64,000 bases of DNA, from assembly GCA_023429995.1 (NCBI GenBank), contig JAEZCE010000070.1, positions 12,919 to 76,918 of the forward strand, given 5' to 3'. Positions 8,286-17,531 of this stretch are shown piece after piece. The DNA is from Bacillota bacterium. GTDB lineage: Bacteria > Bacillota > UBA4882 > UBA8346. Position numbers and translations under genes: made by a program. How positions within the stretch are numbered: the stretch's first letter is position 1; every line of letters starts with the position of its first letter. The notes beneath the pieces were generated by a model. It saw only the letters and a program-made list of their open reading frames with translations, had not been told where the DNA came from and searched no databases.

Positions 8286-9584
8286 TCAATTATATTTTCG
8301 GAAAACGGGTTTGACTTCCGGACCGAACAGATAACCATGGGTTCCCTCTTCCAAAGCTTTTTGATAAATGGCGGCGGTATGGCGAAGGGCTTCCAATGTC
8401 TGTTCCAGTTCCGGTAGTTGATGAGAAAAACTGATCGAAATATAGGGAATCAAAATACCCTGCTTGATCATTTCCTGAAGAAACAAAGTCCTCATTGCTG
8501 AGGAAGGCTTTCCATCGGCTCCTTTGCATAGGACTACCGGACTACAAGGATAGCCTTCCAAACTGAGATATTCGGCAATTCCCCTGGAAGCGACTATCTC
8601 CTGAAACCCGGCTTGTAACTTCCGACCGATGTTCCAAATATGTTCAATGACATTTTTTTGCTTCATTTCCGTAATCGTAGCAATTGCTGCAGCAATTGCA
8701 TGAGTTTCTCCGCCATTGGTTGTAGATAATAAGAAAACTCGTTCTTTGTTGGAAAATAGTCCGCCGAGTTCCATGATCTCTCTTTTTCCAACCAAAGCCG
8801 AAATGGCAAAGCCATTACCCAATGCTTTCCCAAAAGTGGCCAAATCCGGGGTTACGCCGAAATAATGTTGAGCGCCTCGCAAGTCCCAACGAAATCCGGT
8901 AATCATCTCATCGAAAATGAATACGGCTCCATTTTTATGGGTTATATCCCGTACCTGGTCCAGAAAACCTTCTGCCGGCGGCTCGGATGTAACCGGTTCC
9001 ATGATCACCGCCGCGATTTTCTCTGGATAAGTTTCAAATAAAGCTGCCAATTCCCTGAGGTTATTATAATGAAATCCCTTGGATAATTCGGTAATGGAGC
9101 CGGGAATGCCGGAGTTGCAAGGGGTAGTGCCAATAAACCAATCATCTATGCTAAAAAAAGGATGGTCGCAGCAATAAACGATTAAATCCCTGCCGGTATA
9201 GGCGCGGGCCAGCTTGGTTGCTGCGGTGGTAACATCGGAGCCGTTTTTAGCAAACTTGACCATTTCCGCCGCAGGGATTAAATCTACCAATTGCTCCGCA
9301 AGTTCGGTTTCAATCCATGAGGGCCTGGTAAAATTGGAACCCAGATATAATTGCCTGGTGACTGCCTGTAAAACCGTTGGATCGCAATGGCCGAGAATCA
9401 CCGAACGGAGTCCCATCCCCCAATCGATATATTCTTTTCCATTCAAATCCCAGACTCTGCAGCCTTTCCCGCGAATAATATGGGACGGCGCATTGGCTGG
9501 AAACTGATCATCGCCTTTGCTATAAGTATGGGCGCCACCGGGAATCAGATGATGTGTTTTACTCTTGTCGGGAGTAATGACCAT
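8286..9584 (-). CDS. Class III PLP aminotransferase (glutamate-1-semialdehyde aminomutase-like)
   Basis: The 432-residue fold-type I PLP enzyme has the order IDWGMGLRSVILGH, FAKNGSDVT, IFDEMITGFR and ATFGKALGNGFAIS; the Lys in FGKALG forms the internal aldimine. The family transaminates aldehydes or keto-sugars; homologs in surface-glycan clusters are often labelled glutamate-1-semialdehyde aminomutase although no heme genes are near. ATG 9584 (MVITPDKSK) follows GAGGAG; a longer frame to 9650 has no ribosome site. It is first in a minus-strand group with the Gfo/Idh/MocA and nitrilase genes. Inference: these three modify one precursor of the glycan. Confidence 0.9.
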   Translation of the reverse strand: MVITPDKSKTHHLIPGGAHTYSKGDDQFPANAPSHIIRGKGCRVWDLNGKEYIDWGMGLRSVILGHCDPTVLQAVTRQLYLGSNFTRPSWIETELAEQLVDLIPAAEMVKFAKNGSDVTTAATKLARAYTGRDLIVYCCDHPFFSIDDWFIGTTPCNSGIPGSITELSKGFHYNNLRELAALFETYPEKIAAVIMEPVTSEPPAEGFLDQVRDITHKNGAVFIFDEMITGFRWDLRGAQHYFGVTPDLATFGKALGNGFAISALVGKREIMELGGLFSNKERVFLLSTTNGGETHAIAAAIATITEMKQKNVIEHIWNIGRKLQAGFQEIVASRGIAEYLSLEGYPCSPVVLCKGADGKPSSAMRTLFLQEMIKQGILIPYISISFSHQLPELEQTLEALRHTAAIYQKALEEGTHGYLFGPEVKPVFRKYN

Positions 9585-9850
9585 GAGATATCTCCTCCTC
9601 TGAGCCAAAACCGGCTGTCTCGAATATTTGATTCTTGCATGAATGATCATTCTTTAGAATATTCAACCGTTACATCCGATGTGAGGATTTTTGAAAGTTC
9701 GGACTTTAATCTCCAAAAATTAACATAGAAAGGCTTTATAAACCATATATTTCTTATGAAAGAAGCCCGTGTTTTTCCAGCCCAAGCACTAAAATAGAGT
9801 ATTGCTAATATCTATAGGGTATTCGAAAAAATTTCAGAGGGCTAAAATAG

Positions 9851-10864
9851 ATGGTTAAAATACTCTGTATTGTGCAAACAATGGTTCCTTCTACTGAAAT
9901 TTCAATAATTCGGCCATTCACTTACCTGGAACAACAACAGGAAATTGTTTGGGAATTAGTAAAGGAGGACTCTTTTAAACCGGAGTTGTTGGATGAAGTT
10001 AATATTGTGGTTCTTCATCGGAATTGTCATCCCAACTGCAGGGCTATCGTTAATAAGGTAAAAGCGGCCAATATCCCGATCATTTATGAAATTGACGATA
10101 ATTATTTTGAAATGCCCGAAAGTTTGCCGATTGGACGGTATATGCGTAATCCTTATGTTGTTCAAACTCTGGACCATATATTGCGGTCAGCCAGCATTGT
10201 CAAAATAGGTTCCCCCGAATTGCTGCCATTGGTTTCAAAATATAATCAAAAAACAGTTTTTCATCCTTACGCTGTGGATTTGACAATACTGGACAATATT
10301 TCGCGCCGCCCAAATAATTACTTGACAATTGGTTATGCCGGTACTGTTCACCATTATCAAGACTTTAAATTTGCTAGCGAAGCCATTCTCAGGCTTGCAA
10401 AAGAGTTTCCGAAGATTTGCTGGGATTTCATCGGTTGCTTGCCGGAAGAGTTGCAACAATTATCCAATCACGCTTTTACACCATTCATCTCCAACTATGC
10501 TGCATTTTTGCAAAGCCTCTTCTGGAGAAATTGGCAGATTGGATTATGCCCCATTTTGGATCTTCCGCATAACCGCTGTAAAACGGATAATAAATTCCGC
10601 GAGTACAGCGCCTGCCAAATTGCCGGCGTGTATTCCAAAATCCCCCCTTATTCCAGTGTTGTCAATCAACAAGAAACGGGTCTGCTGGTTGATAATACCG
10701 AGAAAGATTGGTATGAAGCAATTAAACTTCTAATTACCAATGAAGAATTGCGGATTCACATTGCCGACAAAGCCCGAAAATGGGTTGAACAAGAACGTTC
10801 AATACCCGTAGCGGCTAAAAGATGGCTGGAACTCTTTCAGCTACTATTATCTAAGAATTATTAA
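9851..10864 (+). CDS. GT4-like glycosyltransferase, paralog of 5139-6197
   Basis: This GT-B glycosyltransferase (337 residues) has YEIDDNYFEMPE, KIGSPELLPL, TIGYAGTVHHYQD, DFIGCLPEEL and DNKFREYSACQIAGVYS. The sequence is collinear with the minus-strand glycosyltransferase at 5139-6197 and somewhat shorter at its N terminus. It opens a plus-strand operon that continues into three tandem GT-B-like paralogs and a cytidylyltransferase (spacings of 13-22 nt), so it likely works on the same glycan chain. ATG 9851 has weak AGAGGGC about nine nt upstream. The 266 nt before it contain no sigma-K consensus that I could see. Confidence 0.85.
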   Translation: MVKILCIVQTMVPSTEISIIRPFTYLEQQQEIVWELVKEDSFKPELLDEVNIVVLHRNCHPNCRAIVNKVKAANIPIIYEIDDNYFEMPESLPIGRYMRNPYVVQTLDHILRSASIVKIGSPELLPLVSKYNQKTVFHPYAVDLTILDNISRRPNNYLTIGYAGTVHHYQDFKFASEAILRLAKEFPKICWDFIGCLPEELQQLSNHAFTPFISNYAAFLQSLFWRNWQIGLCPILDLPHNRCKTDNKFREYSACQIAGVYSKIPPYSSVVNQQETGLLVDNTEKDWYEAIKLLITNEELRIHIADKARKWVEQERSIPVAAKRWLELFQLLLSKNY

Positions 10865-10883
10865 ATCACCGAAAGGTAGTCAA

Positions 10884-12299
10884 ATGAATCAGGAAATTAT
10901 TATTTATGGCACGATTTTGCACCGGTTTTTAGACCGTTTTCAAAGCATTCAGCACCATCGGGTACCCATATGCAAATATCTCTATTATCCTTTTTTATAT
11001 TATGCCATGAACAAGAAGCATTTGATCCAGGCCCTTGAAAAAACAGGGGATTTTCAAAATGAAATCACTCAATTCAGTCCAACTGCCATTTATAAATGGT
11101 CTGATGAACCTTATGCTTACGACCCTCATCCCAATGGCGTCGTTTTGATGCGGGGCGGTTTTGGAGATATTGCTTCCTTGTTTTTGCCCAAGGAACGCTT
11201 TGTGCTTTTAAGTCCCAATCAAGCAGAAGTCGACCTGATCAAACTAAACCGGCCTGATTTAACCGCTCATAACATCGAGACCTTTTACCATCCGAATTTA
11301 CCGGCTGTTGAATCTTGTAGGAATCAAATCAAAACACTCATTGAAAAAAATAAGAACGATCCGTTGTTTGGAAGCGAAGATTTTCTTCAATGGTTTCAAA
11401 GTCAAATCCCTGGAGCCATCCAAGTGTTGGATGCCGTACAATCGATATTTGAAACCGGTAACATTGGGATGGCGCTGACGATATCCTCCATTGTCTGGAT
11501 GGATAGCGCTCTGAATCTGATAGCCAAAGCCAATCATATCCCTTCGGTTACTTTGCAGCATGGCTTAATTCTGGAAAGGGATCTCTTTTGCCATATTCCA
11601 ATCATCGCCACAAAAAAGATGGTTTGGGGAAAGGCCATTCAACAATGGTATCAAAAACATGGTTATCCCGAATCAAGAGTTTCCGTCGTCGGTTCACCGC
11701 GTTTTGACGTAATTTTTAATCGGAAATGGTGCGGCAAAGAAAGGCTTTGCCAGATGTTGGGGATTGCGCCCGGAAAAAGAATCGCAGTTTATGCAACCGG
11801 TACTGACAAAGAAACGATTGTCCCGATTGTTGTCAAAGGATTGGAAAACATTCAAGAACTATTTTTGATCATACTCTTACATCCCAGTGAAAGCGCATTG
11901 GTTTCTCAATACCAGGAATTGGCAGGAAATTCTCCATTTTGCAAAGTGGTCCAGTTTGGTCATATCACCCTGTATGACGCGCTAAGCGGAGCCGATTTTT
12001 TCATCACCCATTGTTCAACAGCAGGATTGGAAGCAATGTTTTTTAAGTTGCCGGTCATAACGGTTGAACCATCTCCGCCTCCATTTTCTTATGGAGAATT
12101 AGGCGCATCGATCCCAATTACCAACTCCGCTGAACTTCATCAGACGGCGAACCGGTTAATAAACGATGAAGCTTATAGGAGCAGTGCGATCAGTCAATAT
12201 CAACAATTTCTCTCCGAATATTGCATTCCGGACGGTTCCGCGTCAAAGCGGCTTTTTGAAGAAGTCGAAAAACTTTGTCAAACCGGAGGAATCACCTAA
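10884..12299 (+). CDS. GT-B-like glycosyltransferase/capsule-type protein, tandem copy 1 of 3
   Basis: The 471-residue protein has an N-terminal third unique to this trio (FQSIQHHRVPICKY, MRGGFGDIASL), then TLQHGLI, KKMVWGKA, VVGSPRFDVIFN, and a C-terminal block LYDALSGADFFITHCSTAGLEAMFFKLPVITVEP. The HG, GSPRFD and S-T-x-x-LEA motifs resemble CDP-glycerol transferases and capsule polysaccharide (KpsS/LipB-like) GT-B enzymes. I infer glycosyl or polyol-phosphate transfer at the inner face of the membrane or spore coat; donor unknown. Copies 2 and 3 follow directly. ATG 10884 follows GAAAGGTAG. Confidence 0.75.
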   Translation: MNQEIIIYGTILHRFLDRFQSIQHHRVPICKYLYYPFLYYAMNKKHLIQALEKTGDFQNEITQFSPTAIYKWSDEPYAYDPHPNGVVLMRGGFGDIASLFLPKERFVLLSPNQAEVDLIKLNRPDLTAHNIETFYHPNLPAVESCRNQIKTLIEKNKNDPLFGSEDFLQWFQSQIPGAIQVLDAVQSIFETGNIGMALTISSIVWMDSALNLIAKANHIPSVTLQHGLILERDLFCHIPIIATKKMVWGKAIQQWYQKHGYPESRVSVVGSPRFDVIFNRKWCGKERLCQMLGIAPGKRIAVYATGTDKETIVPIVVKGLENIQELFLIILLHPSESALVSQYQELAGNSPFCKVVQFGHITLYDALSGADFFITHCSTAGLEAMFFKLPVITVEPSPPPFSYGELGASIPITNSAELHQTANRLINDEAYRSSAISQYQQFLSEYCIPDGSASKRLFEEVEKLCQTGGIT

Positions 12300-12321
12300 A
12301 CTCTCCAAAAAAGGTGAAAAA

Positions 12322-13728
12322 ATGAACGAACAGAATGCTTTTTATGCTGTGCTACTCCCCCGATTTTTTAGGATCTTTCAGCATGTTACCTATCAGGGTG
12401 TTCCGATTTGTAAATATACGTACTATCAATTTATCTGTGCTTGGGATATCGATTGGGCCAAAGAAAATCTCCCCTGTTTAGAAGCTGATATGAGCAAGGT
12501 GAAAGATTCAGAAGTCTATAGTTGGTCCGACGAGCCTTATGTCTATGACCCCCACCCTGAGGGCGTTATCATCATGCGGGGCGGTTTTGGAGATATTGCT
12601 TCATTATATTTCCCGAAAGAACGTTATTTTCTATTAAGTCCAAGTCAGGCCGAAGTTGATCTTATCAAAACCAACCGTCCCGATTTGGTTTCCCATAGTA
12701 TTACGGATTACTACAAAGAGAATCCTAAAGCCGTTAGAGAATTGCTGGGGCAGGTTACGGAAATAATCAATGGGCAAAAGGCTGATCCCATTTTTGGAAG
12801 TACCAAACTGCTTCAATGGTTTCAAGATAAAATACCGGAAATCGTTCACACGTTTGATGCCATTCAGTCGTTATTCAAACTGGTTAATGTCGCCGCCGTA
12901 TTAACCGTTTCATCCATTTATTCAATGGATGGCGCTTTAAATCTCTGCGCCAGAGCCAACCGTATTCCATCGTTCACATTACAACATGGTATCATGGCCG
13001 AACATGATCTTTTTGGTCATGCACCCATTCTTGCCACAAAAAAGATGGTTTGGGGAAAAGCTTTTTCGGAATTTTACCGGAAGTTCGGATATCCGGAATC
13101 GCGAACATCCGTCATAGGGTCGCCCCGTTTTGATAGTATTTTTAATCAAAAGTGGGGTGGCCGAGAGAAGCTTTGTCAAATGGCCGGAATTGACCCATCC
13201 AAAAAAATAATTGTTTATGCGGCGCAGATTTTCTTTTATAACCAAACCATTGCTCCAATGATTTTAGAAGGATTGAAATCCATCCCGGAGGTTTTTTTAC
13301 TCATCCTTTTGCACTCCGGTGACAATCCCTCACCCCACGAGCATTTAATTCGAGGTTGTAATAACTGCAAAGTGGTCCGTTTCGGTCATATAAGTCTTTA
13401 TGATGCGTTAAGCGGCGCCGACTTCTTTATGACTTACTACTCAACAGCAGCTTTGGAAGCCATGCTCTTTAAAATTCCTGTTATAACGGTGGAACCGACT
13501 CCTCCCACCTTTTCATTTGGCGATTTGGGCGCTTCATTAAAAGTTACCAATGCGGCTGAACTGAACCAAGTAATTTCACGCTTGCTTTCTGATGAAACTT
13601 ACAGAACCCATGCGGTAAATCGTTATCAGGAATTTTTATACAGGTATTGCCTTCCTGACGGTTTAGCCGGCAAACGGCTATTTGATGAAATCGAAGCCCT
13701 TTGCCATTCTGGGGGAATTGCCTTATAA
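12322..13728 (+). CDS. GT-B-like glycosyltransferase/capsule-type protein, tandem copy 2 of 3
   Basis: The 468-residue paralog of the preceding gene keeps VPICKY, MRGGFGDIASLYFPKERYFLLSPS, TLQHGIM, VWGKA, VIGSPRFDSIFN and the C-terminal SGADFFMTYYSTAALEAMLFKIPVITVEPTPPTFSFGDLGAS. ATG 12322 follows AAGGTG by five nt; an in-frame upstream ATG lies inside the previous gene and is not supported. The main divergence from copy 1 is in the nucleotide-binding block after GSPRFD and in the S-T segment (YYSTAA against HCSTAG). That suggests similar chemistry with different donor or acceptor preference. Gaps to its neighbours are 22 and 13 nt, so it sits in one operon. Confidence 0.75.
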   Translation: MNEQNAFYAVLLPRFFRIFQHVTYQGVPICKYTYYQFICAWDIDWAKENLPCLEADMSKVKDSEVYSWSDEPYVYDPHPEGVIIMRGGFGDIASLYFPKERYFLLSPSQAEVDLIKTNRPDLVSHSITDYYKENPKAVRELLGQVTEIINGQKADPIFGSTKLLQWFQDKIPEIVHTFDAIQSLFKLVNVAAVLTVSSIYSMDGALNLCARANRIPSFTLQHGIMAEHDLFGHAPILATKKMVWGKAFSEFYRKFGYPESRTSVIGSPRFDSIFNQKWGGREKLCQMAGIDPSKKIIVYAAQIFFYNQTIAPMILEGLKSIPEVFLLILLHSGDNPSPHEHLIRGCNNCKVVRFGHISLYDALSGADFFMTYYSTAALEAMLFKIPVITVEPTPPTFSFGDLGASLKVTNAAELNQVISRLLSDETYRTHAVNRYQEFLYRYCLPDGLAGKRLFDEIEALCHSGGIAL

Positions 13729-13741
13729 GAAGGAGTAAACA

Positions 13742-15145
13742 ATGGACGAACAAAATTCTTTGAATACTATTGCATTACGTCAGTTTTTCAACTGTTTTCA
13801 ACACATTCGTTACCGAGATGTATCCATTTGCCAATTCGTTTATCGAGATATCATGACCCATTGGACTCCCGGCTGGATCAAAGAAAACCATCCCGATTGG
13901 GAAACGAAAATCTCGCAGTTAAAAGAGGCGGAAATATATAAGTGGGCAGATGAGCCTTATCTTTACACTCCTCATCCCGATAGTATCATTTTAATGAGAG
14001 GAGGATTTGGGGATTTAGCTTCTTTATTTTTGAAACCCAACCGCTTCTTTTTGATAAGCCCCAGTAAGGCTGAGGTCGATTTGATTAAACTCAACCGCCC
14101 GGATTTGGTTTCTCATAATATTGCCGATTATTACCGGGAAAATTCTCAGGCGGTAGAGAAATTAATTCGCCAAATTGTTGAAACAACCGACGAACAGAAG
14201 GATTTCATCTTTCCTGGAATTATTGAGTTATCGAATTGGGTTCAAAAGAGAATCCCTGATATTGTCCGGATGTTGGATGCGGTGTACTTATTATTCGAAA
14301 CGATGAATATTGGAGCTGTATTGACCGTATCATCCACTTATTCGATGGATGGAGCATTAAATATGGTAGCCAAAGCGAAACATATCCCATCGTTAACCCT
14401 TCAACACGGCTTAATAGCTGAAAGGGACCTCTTTGCGCATATTCCCATATTGACCACAAAGAAAATGGTTTGGGGAAACGCCGTTGGTAAATGGTATCAA
14501 AAATTCGGCTATCCCGAATCCAGAATCTCGGTTATCGGATCGCCCCGGTTTGATATTATTTTTAACCGGGATTGGTGTGGAAAAGAAAAGCTCCGTACGA
14601 TGCTGGGAATCGACCCCTCGATAAAAGTCATTATTTACGGAGCCGATATCATACGGATAGATGAATTAATCGTCCCGGTTTTGCTGGAAGGATTAAGATC
14701 TCTTCCCGGTATTTATTTGGTCATGTTGCAGCATCCCGGAGAAAATCCGGATCTCCATGAAAAATTAGCCGCAGGATACCCCCATGGGAAAGTGGTGCGA
14801 TTCGGCCACATTGGCCTTTATGACGCTTTGAGTGGAGCTGATCTTTTCATTACCAGTTTTTCTACCTCGGCGCTTGAAGCCATGTTTTTTAAACTTCCGG
14901 TGGTGACGATCGAACCGACTCCGCCCACTTTTTCATTTGGAGATTTAGGAGCTTCCCTCAAAGTAACCAACGCCGGCGAACTTCATCAAACAGTAAAACA
15001 ACTTCTGGGCGATCCGGATTTCAAAAATCAAGCGATTGAGCGCTACCAGGATTTTCTTCTCCAATATTGCATTCCGGACGGCTTGGCTTCCAAGCGGCTC
15101 TTTGAGGAAGTAGAAAATCTTTGCCGCAACGGAGGAATTTCCTGA
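13742..15145 (+). CDS. GT-B-like glycosyltransferase/capsule-type protein, tandem copy 3 of 3
   Basis: The 467-residue third paralog has the family landmarks VSICQFVY, MRGGFGDLASLF, TLQHGLIAERDLFAHIPI, VIGSPRFDIIFNRDWCGKEK and SGADLFITSFSTSALEAMFFKLPVVTIEPTPPTFSFGDLGAS. It is closer to copy 2 in the last 80 residues and closer to copy 1 around TLQHGL, a mosaic expected of serial duplication with some gene conversion. ATG 13742 follows AAGGAG by about eight nt. A CMP-sugar synthetase-like gene follows 14 nt after its stop, linking these enzymes to a nucleotide-activated nonulosonic acid or related sugar (inference). Confidence 0.75.
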   Translation: MDEQNSLNTIALRQFFNCFQHIRYRDVSICQFVYRDIMTHWTPGWIKENHPDWETKISQLKEAEIYKWADEPYLYTPHPDSIILMRGGFGDLASLFLKPNRFFLISPSKAEVDLIKLNRPDLVSHNIADYYRENSQAVEKLIRQIVETTDEQKDFIFPGIIELSNWVQKRIPDIVRMLDAVYLLFETMNIGAVLTVSSTYSMDGALNMVAKAKHIPSLTLQHGLIAERDLFAHIPILTTKKMVWGNAVGKWYQKFGYPESRISVIGSPRFDIIFNRDWCGKEKLRTMLGIDPSIKVIIYGADIIRIDELIVPVLLEGLRSLPGIYLVMLQHPGENPDLHEKLAAGYPHGKVVRFGHIGLYDALSGADLFITSFSTSALEAMFFKLPVVTIEPTPPTFSFGDLGASLKVTNAGELHQTVKQLLGDPDFKNQAIERYQDFLLQYCIPDGLASKRLFEEVENLCRNGGIS

Positions 15146-15159
15146 AAGGAGCGTTTTAA

Positions 15160-15840
15160 TTGAGTAGACTCAATCATCAATTATTGGCCCTCATCCCTGC
15201 CCGGGCCGGGTCGAAAAGAATACCCGGCAAAAATATGAAACCTCTTGCCGGCAAACCTCTCGTTGTCTATAGCATCGAATGCGCCCTCAACAGCCCAAGT
15301 GTTTCACGAGTCATTGTTTCCACCGACTCCCCGGCGATTCGGGAACTTTCCCTTAGATCCGGGGCCAGTGCTCCTTTTTTACGTCCCAAAGAGCTGGCTG
15401 GAGATTATATTCCGACAATGGATGTTATCTTGCACACTCTTGATTATTTGCAAAATACCGAAAAAGAACTTTATGAATTTTTGGTTTTACTGGAACCAAC
15501 CTCTCCCTTTCGTACGGTTGCCGACTTGGAAACTGCTTTTCAACTGCTGCGTTCTTCCGAAGCCGACAGCGTAGTGGGTTTGGCTCAGACACCGATAAAC
15601 GGCGACTGTTTGATAACAATTGAAAACAATATTGTCACGCCTCTCCTGACAAATGCCAACCCATTGTATAAAATAAACGGGGCCATTTATATTTCCCGTA
15701 TCGAGCTTATATTAAAAAGCGGAAAATTGTTGGGTGATAAAACGATTCCGTATTTCATGCCGGATTTGCAATCAGTCGACATTGACACGTTTGAAGATCT
15801 TCAACTGGCGGAAATGTTAATGCAAAAGAACTTGGAGTAA
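15160..15840 (+). CDS. CMP-nonulosonic acid synthetase-like cytidylyltransferase (NeuA/PtmB family)
   Basis: The 226-residue protein has the nucleotide-binding signature LALIPARAGSKRIPGKNMKPLAGKPLVVYSI, then VIVSTDS, PFLRPKELAGDYIPTMDV, LLEPTSPFRTVADLE and a C-terminal DLQSVDIDTFEDLQLAE. This is the acylneuraminate cytidylyltransferase family, which activates Neu5Ac, legionaminic, pseudaminic or KDN-type acids as CMP derivatives. Translation starts at TTG 15160, about nine nt after AAAGGAG; no ATG exists before the signature. It ends the plus-strand operon. A second family member lies at 23318-24079, so the region can probably activate two different acids or the roles are redundant. Confidence 0.9.
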   Translation: MSRLNHQLLALIPARAGSKRIPGKNMKPLAGKPLVVYSIECALNSPSVSRVIVSTDSPAIRELSLRSGASAPFLRPKELAGDYIPTMDVILHTLDYLQNTEKELYEFLVLLEPTSPFRTVADLETAFQLLRSSEADSVVGLAQTPINGDCLITIENNIVTPLLTNANPLYKINGAIYISRIELILKSGKLLGDKTIPYFMPDLQSVDIDTFEDLQLAEMLMQKNLE

Positions 15841-15843
15841 GGG

Positions 15844-15925
15844 TTATCAAAAGTTCATCCAAATTAGCCAAGGGCTAACGAATACACTAGCGGGCAATCG
15901 CATGTTTTTGGCTCTCATTTGATAA
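15844..15925. terminator. Nested hairpins between convergent genes
   Basis: TTATCAAA (15844-15851) pairs with TTTGATAA (15918-15925), and TTAGCC (15864-15869) pairs with GGCTAA (15873-15878). They lie in the 89-nt gap between a plus and a minus operon end and lack a clear T-run. Confidence 0.4.
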
Positions 15926-15929
15926 TGGT

Positions 15930-16589
15930 TTAACTTAAGAAATTTACCGCGCTGCCAAAATCAAACGCGGATCGGCCAAGAGTTCTACTTATCCAAGGCG
16001 ACAAAATCAAAGTTGGCATTCCGGCTGACAGGATTGCGATATCAAAATCAATTTGACTTAAATAATTCTTAACCCGGGGAATATCTTCGAAATAATTTAC
16101 CTCCGTCTGCCCAACAATTTCAGTATGATTTTTTTTCAATAGGGGAACTAAATTGCCGACATGATTCCCCAGCAGACATACACGTTTATCTTTTAAGATT
16201 TCATATAACAATCCTTCATTATGCAATAATCTTCCCGTATAACTATCACATATCCGCTGGGTCGGTATAGAAAAACTATTGAGAACGGCTTCTGCTTCCG
16301 ACCAATTTCCAGTATACAACCGGGCCGGCATGCCAATGATATCCGAACCCAAAACACCATCAAGCATTGCATCCCGGATTGTCGAATCGGAAACATACTT
16401 GAAATAAGGGTCAATGTCGGATGGCGAGGGCCATTTTTCAAACCCGGCGCTCCGCCCGAAGGCAAGAAAAATGATTTCGCCATCCCCTAAATTGACATGA
16501 TTAATGGGTCTTTTTTCCTCCAACGCATGTTGAAAAGTTTCCGCCACTTGCCGAGGAGACATTAAGCCATTCAAAAGTTTGGATGCCAT
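15930..16589 (-). CDS. GT-D fold glycosyltransferase-like protein, tandem copy 3
   Basis: The 219-residue protein carries NLGDGEII, the R/N-x-GDGE signature of the GT-D (former DUF1792) glycosyltransferases. Further on are KDKRVCLLGNHVGNLVPLL, DFDIAILSAGMPTLILSPWI and GRSAFDFGSAVNFL; the acidic GDGE site would bind metal and the sugar nucleotide. It is one of three adjacent paralogs. ATG 16589 (MASKLL) is preferred over TTG 16595 because the third paralog begins MAAKLL and GGGGG lies upstream. It is last in the long minus-strand operon. Family GT-D enzymes add sugars to serine-rich glycoproteins in Gram-positives; here the acceptor is unknown. Confidence 0.8.
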   Translation of the reverse strand: MASKLLNGLMSPRQVAETFQHALEEKRPINHVNLGDGEIIFLAFGRSAGFEKWPSPSDIDPYFKYVSDSTIRDAMLDGVLGSDIIGMPARLYTGNWSEAEAVLNSFSIPTQRICDSYTGRLLHNEGLLYEILKDKRVCLLGNHVGNLVPLLKKNHTEIVGQTEVNYFEDIPRVKNYLSQIDFDIAILSAGMPTLILSPWISRTLGRSAFDFGSAVNFLS

Positions 16590-16679
16590 CTCCAAGCCCC
16601 CTTCTCCAAATGCTCTTACAATTCAGCTTTAAAGATTCTTTTACAATCACTCCGAAACTACATTTTAACGAAAAAGATA

Positions 16680-17444
16680 TCAGACTTCGCCCGGCAAAGC
16701 GAATCTATTTTGGGCGTCCGGATTATAAATATTCAAATCGTTAGGCTTAACCCCGATCAAATCCATCGTATTTTGAAGGTAGCGAATTGCACCGCCAAAA
16801 TCAAGCGCGCATCGTCCCAAAGTTCTTTTTATCCAGGGACTTAAAACCAAAGTAGGGAGCCCGGCCGATAATAAGGCAAAATCAAAATCCGCTTTGCTTA
16901 AGCAGTCTTTAATCCGGGGAATATCTTGAAAGTTGTTTACTTTTGTATGGCCGGCCAATTCAATTTGATATTTTTCAAGAAACGGCAGCAGATGATGGAC
17001 TTCATTCCCTAATAAATACACCCGTTTATTTTTTAAAATTGTTGTATACAATAATCCGGAATAATGAAGTCCCCTTCCGATATAACCATCACAAAAACAG
17101 TAACGCTCAACCGGTATTGAATGATAATCAAAAAAAACCGCCGTTGGTAACCATTCCTGAAAAATACCGATGATGTCGGAACTTAAAATACCATTCAGTA
17201 CTTCATCCCGATAATCCGCAATAAAAGGATAATAAATTTTTAATCCGGCAGGAAAGTCTTGAAACATAGGGATTTCTTGATGGGAAATGAAAAACATTTC
17301 GCCATCGCCAACACATACATGACAGATCGGTTTTTTTTCCTCCATTGCCCGGCGAAAGGTTTCCGCCATTTCCCTTAAAGACATTACCTTCTGTTGTAAT
17401 TCTTTACTAAGAGACAGTATCTTTTGGTTTAACTCTTCTTCCAT
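16680..17444 (-). CDS. GT-D fold glycosyltransferase-like protein, tandem copy 2
   Basis: The 254-residue paralog has VGDGEMFFISHQEIP, NKRVYLLGNEVHHLLPFL, DFDFALLSAGLPTLVLSPWI and GRCALDFGGAIRYL. Compared with copies 1 and 3 it has a longer N-terminal helix (EEELNQKILSLSKELQQK, coiled-coil-like) and about 25 extra C-terminal residues, and it shows more substitutions around the GDGE pocket. It is the most divergent of the trio and may have a different donor. ATG 17444 follows GGGAGTAGG. Gaps to its neighbours are about 87-90 nt, larger than in the rest of the operon. Confidence 0.8.
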   Translation of the reverse strand: MEEELNQKILSLSKELQQKVMSLREMAETFRRAMEEKKPICHVCVGDGEMFFISHQEIPMFQDFPAGLKIYYPFIADYRDEVLNGILSSDIIGIFQEWLPTAVFFDYHSIPVERYCFCDGYIGRGLHYSGLLYTTILKNKRVYLLGNEVHHLLPFLEKYQIELAGHTKVNNFQDIPRIKDCLSKADFDFALLSAGLPTLVLSPWIKRTLGRCALDFGGAIRYLQNTMDLIGVKPNDLNIYNPDAQNRFALPGEV

Positions 17445-17531
17445 TGACCTACTCCCTTTTTATTCATTAATCTACCCGATACCTTTATCAATGGACTCAA
17501 GCTTGCCAAATCAAAGAACCATAACCAATAA

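Noticed and set aside
8272..9650. Upstream extensions of the Gfo/Idh and class III aminotransferase genes
   Set aside because: The Shine-Dalgarno sequences fall inside the extensions and point to 8271 and 9584.
9387..9728. 113-residue plus-strand frame opposite the aminotransferase
   Set aside because: It is antisense to a clear PLP enzyme, with no domain and no ribosome site.
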